From: a bacterium
GTDB lineage: Bacteria > Bacteroidota > Bacteroidia > NS11-12g > UBA955
Assembly: GCA_029945665.1 (NCBI GenBank)
Contig: JAQSCZ010000019.1
Location: 1-47,509, forward strand
DNA length: 47,509 nt
Direction: 5' to 3'
The position numbers and the translations under genes are program-made. Below, piece after piece: positions 31,129 through 39,000 of this stretch. The notes under the pieces were generated by a model. The model was not told the origin of the DNA. It did no database searches and worked only from the letters and a program-made list of their open reading frames with translations. Every line of letters begins with the position of its first letter. Positions within the stretch are counted from its first letter, which is position 1.

Positions 31129-32055
31129 CTATTTACAGTTGCTTTTTTGAAAGTCTAACAAATCATTGCCATAAGAATTGGTGAATCCTAGTTTTAATCC
31201 TGTTACCACTGCTTCACAAGCTTTTTCAATCTCATTTTGTTGTTTGTAAATTTCTGCCAAATACTTATAAGGGTAGGCATTTGAAGGCAATATTCTCAAA
31301 GATTCAAATATGAAATCTAATCCTTTTTTTGTGTCCCCTAAAATGTGTTTAACATATCCATAATTATTCAGAATGTAAGGATTTCTTTTATCTGATTGAT
31401 ACAATTTTTCGTAGGCAAGTGCCGCTTTTTCATACTGCTTGGTTGATATGTAACAAAATGCCAAATTAATTTTAGAAATCTTATCGGTACTATCCAGCTC
31501 AATTATTTTCTCAAGGTCAACCATGGCCCCTTCTATATTACCTATATAATTATAACATTCTGAACGGTTGTGATAGCTTAAGATATAACTTGGATTTATT
31601 TTAATAGCCTTCGTGAAATCAGCGATGGCTAAGTCGAACTTTTTCATTAAAAAATAGGTGTGTCCTCTGTTTATGTAAACACTTATACTATCACTATTGA
31701 CAGCTTCTGCTGCTGAAAAATCACTCAATGCATTTACATATTCTCCTTGAACAGAATATAAATTACCGCGGTTAACCAAAGCACCATAATGGGTTGGCAT
31801 TTCTTTTAATACCATTCCCATGTCTTTTATGGCTCCATCCAAATCGCCAAGCTGTATTTTCGACATGCCCCGCCAAAACAAAGCCTCTATATTTTTCTTA
31901 TCCGATTTGTAAGCCTTTTTATAAAAGTCTAGTGCCATTTCATATTCTTTGTCAACATAAGCGGCTTCTCCCTGTTTCATTAAAGATGGACTATTTGTTT
32001 GCGCAATTGCGCCAAACGAATAGAGACAAAGAAGGCTAAAAAAGATAAATTTCAT
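31129..32055 (-). CDS. Secreted tetratricopeptide-repeat protein
   Basis: The protein has 308 residues. A signal peptide (1-18, S-F-G-A-I-A-Q) is followed by about eight 34-residue TPR units. Clear units are E-A-A-Y-V-D-K-E-Y-E-M-A-L-D-F-Y-K-K-A-Y near 30-49, G-D-L-D-G-A-I-K-D, K-K-F-D-L-A-I-A-D-F-T-K-A-I-K-I-N-P, G-N-I-E-G-A-M-V-D-L-E-K and K-Q-Y-E-K-A-A-L-A-Y-E-K-L-Y. The protein is probably a periplasmic scaffold. It is single and convergent to the SPFH gene; adjacency alone does not prove a joint role. Confidence 0.88.
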   Translation of the reverse strand: MKFIFFSLLCLYSFGAIAQTNSPSLMKQGEAAYVDKEYEMALDFYKKAYKSDKKNIEALFWRGMSKIQLGDLDGAIKDMGMVLKEMPTHYGALVNRGNLYSVQGEYVNALSDFSAAEAVNSDSISVYINRGHTYFLMKKFDLAIADFTKAIKINPSYILSYHNRSECYNYIGNIEGAMVDLEKIIELDSTDKISKINLAFCYISTKQYEKAALAYEKLYQSDKRNPYILNNYGYVKHILGDTKKGLDFIFESLRILPSNAYPYKYLAEIYKQQNEIEKACEAVVTGLKLGFTNSYGNDLLDFQKSNCK

Positions 32056-32254
32056 AAAATAAAAGTATTAAAAGGATGAATGTTAAGACACAAATATTAC
32101 GAATTTATATTGAAAAGCAATTACGCGACATGGATTCTTTGGTATTGTTGACCAAAATGGTTTATCGACTGGGGAAATAAATGCAACAACAGCCATTGGT
32201 GAAAATGCTTTAGCTGTGAAGATAGCTATTCGATTAAGCGTTTAAATCGAATAT

Positions 32255-32884
32255 TTAAAGCGACTTTATTGCTTTTTTGAAATGATTATAAGCTTCGTGA
32301 ATTTCAGTATTAAAACCTTGTAATTTTACTTCTGCTTTTTGCTTATTCGACTTTGCCTCCGCGATTATTTCATCGACCTTTTCTGAGGCTTTCTTCATCT
32401 CGGCTCTGAAGCCAGTTAACACTTTTTCTTTGCTACCCCATTTCATCTCAAATAATCTAATTTGTAATCTGGCATTTTCAGAAGCAGCTGTAAAAAAATC
32501 AGATGCTTTGTGCACCTCTGGATTGGCCTTTATTTCCTCTTTCACCAAATCCATCGCCTGCAAAATATTTTTCTTTTGAGCTTTGAAAACCTCTTTAGTT
32601 TCAGCTTTCGAAGCAGATAACTGTTCTTCCAAATGTGTTAACTTTTCTTTGAATCCTACCGACCATTCTTTGTTATCGTTGTATACTTCCTTTAAGTCGA
32701 CCTTAAATGCATGCAAACTGGCCTTTAGTTTTTCCTTTAGTGATTCAAATTTATCTTTCACTTCGGCCTTGCCTAATGATAATTGCACAGCCAAATGATC
32801 TAATTCTTGCTGATCCTTTACTAATTGCTCAGCAATTCGGGTCAAGAGTGGTTTCGTCACCTTTTTTTGAGAAGTTGGTTTCAT
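32255..32884 (-). CDS. Cytoplasmic coiled-coil protein, function unknown
   Basis: This 209-residue protein is rich in Lys, Glu and Ala, with almost no hydrophobic segment and no signal peptide. Heptad-like runs cover most of it, for example A-E-Q-L-V-K-D-Q-Q-E-L-D-H-L-A-V-Q-L and K-F-E-S-L-K-E-K-L-K-A-S-L. It resembles apolipoprotein-like or phasin-like helical proteins in composition only, and I assign no family. It stands alone on the minus strand. TATATTTG (minus strand, near 32909-32916) lies 25 bp upstream and could be its -7 box. Confidence 0.7.
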   Translation of the reverse strand: MKPTSQKKVTKPLLTRIAEQLVKDQQELDHLAVQLSLGKAEVKDKFESLKEKLKASLHAFKVDLKEVYNDNKEWSVGFKEKLTHLEEQLSASKAETKEVFKAQKKNILQAMDLVKEEIKANPEVHKASDFFTAASENARLQIRLFEMKWGSKEKVLTGFRAEMKKASEKVDEIIAEAKSNKQKAEVKLQGFNTEIHEAYNHFKKAIKSL

Positions 32885-33003
32885 GCTATTTCAAAATTAA
32901 TTAAAGCAAATATACTACAATAAAATATTTAAGGATTATGACTCCCATCATAACTACCTATATAGCTCGACAAAAAGATTCGATAGCCCTAATCTAAATG
33001 ATA

Positions 33004-33426
33004 TTATGCATCCTTAAGTTCAGCAATAACCAATTTCTTCATCCCCATAAATACTTTGGTAACGCGTTCGGCTTTTTCTGGATCACCCATTAATTGACCA
33101 AGTACACTTGGTACCACTTGCCATGATACGCCAAACTTATCTTCTAACCAACCACACATCCCTTCCTTGCCCTCATTGGTCAATTTCTCCCAATAATAAT
33201 CAACTTCCTCTTGATTGTCGCATGAGATCATAAATGAAATGGATTCATTGAATTTAAAATTAGGACCACCATTTAAAGCCATAAACTTGTGGCCATTTAG
33301 TTGAAAATTGACAACAATGGGATTGACAGATGTGATTTTTGAATTCGGAAAAACTATACAATAAAATTCCGCCATTTCTTTGGCCTTTCCGTCTACCCAA
33401 AGACAGTTTGTAATCGAATTATTCAT
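33004..33426 (-). CDS. VOC-superfamily protein (3-dmu-9-like glyoxalase fold)
   Basis: The protein has 140 residues with the pattern of the PhnB-like 3-demethylubiquinone-9-methyltransferase domain. It has C-L-W-V-D-G-K-A-K-E-M-A-E-F-Y, F-P-N-S-K-I, F-M-A-L-N-G-G-P-N-F-K-F-N-E-S-I-S-F-M-I-S-C, E-V-D-Y-Y-W-E-K-L-T, C-G-W-L-E-D-K-F-G-V-S-W-Q-V-V-P and L-M-G-D-P-E-K-A-x-R-V. The name is historical and does not imply methyltransferase activity. Its start overlaps the stop of the DoxX gene by four bases. It is the last gene of a four-gene minus-strand operon. Confidence 0.9.
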   Translation of the reverse strand: MNNSITNCLWVDGKAKEMAEFYCIVFPNSKITSVNPIVVNFQLNGHKFMALNGGPNFKFNESISFMISCDNQEEVDYYWEKLTNEGKEGMCGWLEDKFGVSWQVVPSVLGQLMGDPEKAERVTKVFMGMKKLVIAELKDA

Positions 33427-33812
33427 AAAGTTTCTTTAATTTTTTTGTGGTATAATAAATAAGAAATTGCCCCAACCATAATTGGCAATAAAATAAAAAC
33501 ATGGTCAATTTTAAATCCAGCAACGCTCACTACCGAATAAAATGCTGCTATTAGATCGTAAAACAATCCAGCATAAGCCCATTCCTTTAGGCGTGGAAAA
33601 CTAGGAATTAAGATTGCAATGCTGCCTAATAATTTAGCGATTCCGATGAAAGGAATAAAATATTCTGGGTAGCCTAAATTTTTAATAAATATTAAAGCCT
33701 CTGGCGATTTCAATATATCTGGAATTGCGGTGAATGCCATAAAAACGGCAAACAAAATTGTTGCAATCCAATACCATGTTTTAGTACTTTTGAAATTATA
33801 ATAATTATACAT
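33423..33812 (-). CDS. DoxX-family membrane protein
   Basis: The protein has 129 residues with four membrane helices: about 12-30, 48-65, 73-92 and 99-119. Family-typical parts are G-Y-P-E-Y-F-I-P-F-I-G-I-A-K-L-L-G-S-I-A-I-L-I-P and R-L-K-E-W-A-Y-A-G-L-F-Y-D. DoxX-like proteins occur with redox and stress genes; a defined activity is rarely known. It shares four bases with the VOC gene and follows the membrane-anchored SRPBCC gene by 76 bp, so it belongs to the same operon. Confidence 0.88.
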   Translation of the reverse strand: MYNYYNFKSTKTWYWIATILFAVFMAFTAIPDILKSPEALIFIKNLGYPEYFIPFIGIAKLLGSIAILIPSFPRLKEWAYAGLFYDLIAAFYSVVSVAGFKIDHVFILLPIMVGAISYLLYHKKIKETL

Positions 33813-33888
33813 TTAAAAAAGGTTGTTAAACAGCCATATCCCTTTAATTTGGGGCGTTGTAAAAAAAATCAGACCCTGTTGTCATCAC

Positions 33889-34425
33889 CTATTTTTGTTC
33901 TAATATTTTCTTTATGTTTTTTAAATTCTGAGCTTGTGCCTCTCGGATATATTTCCGTCCGAAAATATAAGAGGGTAAATTCATTGGATACTTGCTATCA
34001 CTATAAAATTCACTGGTAATTTGTGTTTCTGTTTCTGAAATAGATTTAAGAATATTTGCAGCTTTTGCTTCACTTTTCATTGGCCGAACGAATCGCAAAT
34101 CGACATCCATACGATCGGGCGTTAATGCCACAATTTCTTGTTCACCTTCACCCACATTATCCAACTTACTATTCCAATTCTGCTTTGCACCTATGCTTCC
34201 ATCGGTGCCTGTAATAACTGGCAACATATTAGGATCACTCATCACCCAAATGCTGTAATCTTTTTGGTTTTTAAGCATGCGAATGTAATCAAACACCACT
34301 TGCCTTGGCTGATGAATGGTTTCTGTAACACTTACGGTGTATTTATAAGGTATAAACAGCGCTACAACAAAAGGCAATGCGACAAGGCAAAGCACAATAA
34401 TTAGAATTTTTTTTAGAATTTTCAT
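33889..34425 (-). CDS. SRPBCC-family protein with N-terminal membrane anchor
   Basis: The protein has 178 residues. A hydrophobic helix (about 5-25, I-L-I-I-V-L-C-L-V-A-L-P-F-V-V-A-L-F) is followed by a polyketide-cyclase/START-like domain. That domain has T-V-S-V-T-E-T-I-H-Q-P-R-Q-V-V-F-D-Y-I, K-D-Y-S-I-W-V and the long C-terminal helix. The N-terminal anchor places the ligand-binding domain outside the cytoplasm. It starts 1 bp after the stop of the upstream SRPBCC gene, so the two are almost certainly translated together. Ligand unknown. Confidence 0.85.
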   Translation of the reverse strand: MKILKKILIIVLCLVALPFVVALFIPYKYTVSVTETIHQPRQVVFDYIRMLKNQKDYSIWVMSDPNMLPVITGTDGSIGAKQNWNSKLDNVGEGEQEIVALTPDRMDVDLRFVRPMKSEAKAANILKSISETETQITSEFYSDSKYPMNLPSYIFGRKYIREAQAQNLKNIKKILEQK

Positions 34426-34426
34426 A

Positions 34427-34846
34427 TTAGTTATTATCTACAAATTTTTTAAAATTATTAAGTATTGCTTGCCAACCACCTTGTTGTAATTCAATTGAAT
34501 TCTCTTGCTCGGCTTCAAACATCTGGGTGAATTGCGTGTACTGGCCATCATGCGTCATTTTTACAACCACTTTTCTGTAATCATCCAAGGTATAGGCAAT
34601 CAATTCATGCATTTTTAAATCAGTGTAAACGCCTCCAAAATCGAATCCAAAGCTCCCATCTTTAGCCTCCATTCTGAAACTAAATCTTCCATTTATCCTC
34701 AGGTCGTTTTCGGCCTTGGGCGCATGCCAATCATCGGAAGCGAAATTCCATTGTGTTATGAATTCAGGACTTGTAAAACACGTCCAAACCTTATCTAATG
34801 GGGCATCTATTACAACCCCTACGGTAAGCATTTTTTGTTCAGTCAT
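34427..34846 (-). CDS. SRPBCC-family protein (AHSA1-like), soluble
   Basis: The protein has 139 residues. It starts V-V-I-D-A-P-L-D-K-V-W-T-C-F-T-S-P-E-F-I-T-Q-W-N, the usual opening of Aha1-C-like START proteins. It continues with F-S-F-R-M-E-A-K-D-G-S-F-G-F-D-F-G-G-V-Y and ends with the helix G-G-W-Q-A-I-L-N-N-F-K-K-F-V. No signal peptide. Such proteins bind small hydrophobic ligands or co-chaperone. It heads the operon SRPBCC, SRPBCC, DoxX, VOC and is divergent from the GlxA-type regulator gene, which may control it. Confidence 0.88.
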   Translation of the reverse strand: MTEQKMLTVGVVIDAPLDKVWTCFTSPEFITQWNFASDDWHAPKAENDLRINGRFSFRMEAKDGSFGFDFGGVYTDLKMHELIAYTLDDYRKVVVKMTHDGQYTQFTQMFEAEQENSIELQQGGWQAILNNFKKFVDNN

Positions 34847-34871
34847 TTTGTAATCTACTAATTTAGAACTA

Positions 34872-34907
34872 CAAACATACAGCCTAAATTTAAAAATACA
34901 CAGTGTA
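34872..34907 (-). promoter_or_regulatory. Putative promoter of the SRPBCC operon with palindrome
   Basis: On the minus strand TATGTTTG (34872-34879) fits the -7 consensus 25 bp before the start codon. A palindrome TACACAGTGTA at 34897-34907 lies where the -33 element would be, with no TTG at the standard distance. It could bind an activator such as the divergent AraC-type regulator. Confidence 0.4.
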
Positions 34908-34959
34908 CAAACGACATATTTAGGGTCAATTGCGACAAATAATTAATTACATTTGCTCC

Positions 34960-35937
34960 ATGAAGTCTATCTCTATTTTAGTTCCTGAAACTGCAATTAT
35001 TGAAGCCATAGCCGATCCTCAGTATATGTTTAATGCCGTTAATCAGTTTTTAACAAACGTTGGCAAACCGCCCTTATTCAAGATTCAATTGGTTGGATTA
35101 ACAAAAGAAATTAAACTTAGTGGAGGCCATTTTACAGTTCATACAGATAGGCTAATAAATGAAGTGAAATCGACCGACATCATTTTTATTCCTGCAATTA
35201 GTGGCGACATTTCAACAGCCTTAAAACTGAATCAAAAATTCATTCCTTGGCTTATCCAGCAGCATAAAAAAGGTGCCGAGCTAGCTTCGCTTTGTATGGG
35301 CGCATTTCTATTGGCCAACACAGGCTTATTGGACGGGAAAAAATGCTCAACACATTGGCATACTGCGGATACTTTTAGACAGATGTTTCCAAAAGTTAAT
35401 TTGGTAGATGGCCTCACCATTACTGATGAAAATGGGATATACTCTAGTGGTGGTGCTAATTCATATTGGAGCCTTTTATTGCATCTTGTAGAAAAATATA
35501 CCAACCGTGAAACAGCTATTTTAGCGTCTAAATTTTTTGAAGTAGAAATCAATCGAAATAGCCAATCTGCGTTTGCTATTTTTACTGGACAGAAAACCCA
35601 CAAAGACGAGGCTATTCATATAGCACAAGCCTATATTGAAAACAATGTTGCGCAAAAAATTTCGGTGAATGAGCTGGCCGATAAAGTTGCAATTGGTCGA
35701 CGAAGTTTTGAACGCCGTTTTAAAGCAATGACCAACAATTCAGTACTTGAATACATTCAAAGGGTAAAAATAGAGGCTGCAAAACGCAATTTCGAAAACA
35801 ATCAATTACAAATCACCGAAGTGATGTACAATGTAGGATACAATGATATCAAGGCATTTAGAACCATCTTCAAAAAAGTAACTGGCCTTACTCCTATTGA
35901 ATACCGCAACCGCTATAATAAACAAATGTTAAACTAA
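34960..35937 (+). CDS. GlxA-type transcriptional regulator (DJ-1/PfpI plus AraC domain)
   Basis: ATG 34960 gives 325 residues; the frame upstream has only a TTG. Residues 1-180 have the amidotransferase-like fold: I-S-I-L-V-P-E, I-I-F-I-P-A-I-S-G-D, then L-A-S-L-C-M-G-A-F-L-L-A-N-T-G-L-L-D-G-K-K-C-S-T-H-W, with the Cys in the nucleophile-elbow position. The AraC domain (about 220-320) includes I-S-V-N-E-L-A-D-K-V-A-I-G-R-R-S-F-E-R-R-F and P-I-E-Y-R-N-R-Y-N-K. It probably senses a metabolite and controls the divergent SRPBCC/DoxX/VOC operon. TACATTTG ends 4 bp before the ATG, which suggests a nearly leaderless transcript. Confidence 0.9.
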   Translation: MKSISILVPETAIIEAIADPQYMFNAVNQFLTNVGKPPLFKIQLVGLTKEIKLSGGHFTVHTDRLINEVKSTDIIFIPAISGDISTALKLNQKFIPWLIQQHKKGAELASLCMGAFLLANTGLLDGKKCSTHWHTADTFRQMFPKVNLVDGLTITDENGIYSSGGANSYWSLLLHLVEKYTNRETAILASKFFEVEINRNSQSAFAIFTGQKTHKDEAIHIAQAYIENNVAQKISVNELADKVAIGRRSFERRFKAMTNNSVLEYIQRVKIEAAKRNFENNQLQITEVMYNVGYNDIKAFRTIFKKVTGLTPIEYRNRYNKQMLN

Positions 35938-35984
35938 ATATAGTCAACTTAGTTTACTAAATTCAAAAATGAATACACATTAAA

Positions 35985-36010
35985 AAGGGTTATTCTTTCG
36001 AACAACCCTT
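35985..36010. terminator. Bidirectional terminator-like hairpin
   Basis: AAGGGTTATTC and GAACAACCCTT pair at 10 of 11 positions around TTTC. It lies between the convergent regulator and PKD genes and is flanked by A-rich and T-rich ends, so it could end both transcripts. Confidence 0.7.
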
Positions 36011-36068
36011 GTTTATCAACCATATTAAATAAGTACCGGTAGTCAGCCGATAAAATCCACAAAATATC

Positions 36069-39000
36069 TTATCTCAAGAGGGCAACGATGCCTCTGAAAG
36101 TAAATTCATCTTTATTGTCATATTGTCCAGAAACTTTCCAAACATAATTCTCTTGTTCGCACAGTTGGCCATTAAAAATACCATCCCACTCTGCATTAAT
36201 ATCGTTAGTTTCAAATACTTTTTGACCCCATCTGGTAAATATACTAAAGCTAAAATTATCAGGGCTTACATTCACTAATGAGGGTTTAAAACCATCGTTT
36301 CTTCCATTGTTATTTGGGGTAAATGCTGTTGGCACATAGCAATAACCAGGCAACATGGTTGTTAAATAAGATGGCTTGAATAGTGTATCCGAACAGTTAT
36401 AATTATTTGTTGCAATTAAGGTAACGCCAAACCTTCCACTCACATTCAAAGTGAAATTAGGATTTCTCATGTTAGAGGTATTTAAAATATTTCCAACACT
36501 ATCCGACACCGTCCATTTTTGTGCAATCGAATTATTGGTGCGATTGGTTATAAAGAAATTTGCATTTGGCAAACTCACAAAGCGTTGGTCGACAGTAAAG
36601 TCAGCTGTTGGGGTTGGATAAACCGTAATCATTCCTGTATAGGTTACAGTTGACGATCCGCCCACACCAGTTGCTATTAATGTTACATCCCAAGTACCTT
36701 CAAACTCAAATTTATGTATTGGATTTTCTTCTTCAGAATCTGGCGAACCATCGCCAAACACCCAACGGTAACTTGTGGCATGTGCGGTTGTATTTATAAA
36801 ATGAACCACTAGTGGCGAGCAACCTTCAAATTTATCCGCACTAAATTTAACAATTGGTTTAGCATTTTGAATGAAAATTGGTTTGATAATAAAATCGGAA
36901 CATTGTTTATTGTAAACCGTAAATCTTACTTCCACATTTCCAGCATTAACGTAAGTATGGTCAGGATCTTTAACAAAATTGCTGGCGTCATTAGTTGAAC
37001 CATCACCAAAGTCCCATTCGAATTTCAAATTATTAATATTGGTAGATGTAATCATTGGTTTTCCAACAAAGCCAACAATGGCATTTGGCAAAATCGGTTT
37101 TCTCATTAGATAATCAAAATCTGCAGTAGGGCGCTCAATTACATTAAATACATCACTACCATCGGTGCTATCTACACAACCATCTTTATCGTATCCGAAC
37201 AACATAATTCTATAGGTTCCAAACTGATTGTAAACATAAGATGGATTGGTTTCTGTTGACAAGCCACCATCACCAAATTTCCAAAAATATCTAACGGTAT
37301 TCACTGATTCATTTTTAAAATCTACCACGCCTCTTTCGCAGGCTTCAATTTGATTTTTGCTAAAACGCACTTTCATTTTTGGTTTAACCTTAATGGTAGT
37401 AGATGTTGTATCTGCGCAGCCATAAGCATTCTTTACAACTAATTCTACTGAGTAAAAGGTATCAACAACTTGAGCAGAAGGTAGAACCTTTGAGAAACTA
37501 GAAGATACATAGACACTGCCATCATTAAAAGTCCACTCATTCTGAGTAAAATTCTTTGACTTATTAATGAATTGATAATACCCAATATCGCAAGGATTAT
37601 TTCTAGAGGCTTTTAAATCAGCACTTGGTTTTGGATATACCAAAATAATAGTTGATGCTGTATCATAACAGTTGAAACGGGATCTGCGCAAAGTTAATTT
37701 TGGCGAATAGGTAATGTTCGATAAATTGGTATAAGTATGGGTTACCGCATCGGTTGTAGCCTCGCCGGAATTATCTCCAAACTCCCAATAGTCCGTTTTA
37801 AATAATTTTGAATTATGACTCATTTTAATAGTCAAATCAGTACAACCAATGCTTTTATCCAATACCATTAAATCCTTTGGCTTGTTAACCAAATAGACAT
37901 CCTTTTTGGTTGTGTCTTTGCAATTGGCTGAAGAACTTACTTCCAATGTTACATGATAGACTGTATCTCTATAATTCAATGGATTGATATAGAACTTATG
38001 ACGTGGATTGATTAGTGTTGAAGAGGTGTTATCGCCAAATTTCCAAGTATATCTATAACCACCTAAAGTATTATTAACAAAATTCACATTCTCCTTAGCG
38101 CACAATGAATCTTTTGCTACAACGAAGTTTGCGTCTGGACGACCAAGCACTAAGACTTGTTGAAAAACGGTGTCGCTCAAGCAACCGTATGGCGAAGTAA
38201 CAGCATGGCTAATGTAATATGTGGTATCGAAAATCTTAATACCTGGCAATATGATGTTTTGATTGGCGCCAGAGGCATTCATTTGGCTACCGATTCCCCA
38301 AAAGTATGTATTGGGATTTACAGATGCATCTTTTAATGCAACTTGCAAAGGCGCGCAACCTTTCTTAGTTGAAACAGTAAAACCTGCAACTGGCTTTGGA
38401 TGAACTGTCACGCTGCCAGCAGCAGTATCTTTACAGCCATACTGACTTGTGGTTTCGTACCAAACTTTAAAGGCAGTATCCTTATTTGAATGGTTATAGA
38501 AAACAACTGAATCGTTCATATCAAAACTAATTACACCATTGCCAAATTTCCAATTGTGGGTTAAAGCACCACCATCATAAGCAACTGAGTTATTAATGGT
38601 GTTAATATTAAGCGGTGTACAACCACTTACTACATTTAAATTAAATTGTGCCTTAGGGTCAGGATGCACAGTAACATTAATTGTGCTGCTATCTTTACAT
38701 CCATGCTCGCTATATCCTACCAATTTTGTTTTGTAAACAGTATCTTTTGTTAAGGCCGCTTTAAATGAAGCACTGAAATTTTTAGACGTTGAAGTTTGTC
38801 CGTTACCAGCATTCCATTTAAAAGTCATGATTCCTATTGAACCAGTATCACGGGGATTCGATTGGTTGTTATAATTTACTTTTAACAATTGACAACCGCT
38901 TAGCTTATCAGCAACAAAATTAATAAATGGTTGCGGATAAACTTGTATTTGTTTGGCAACTGAATCATAACAACCATTGATTGTAGTGGTCGTTAGGGTA

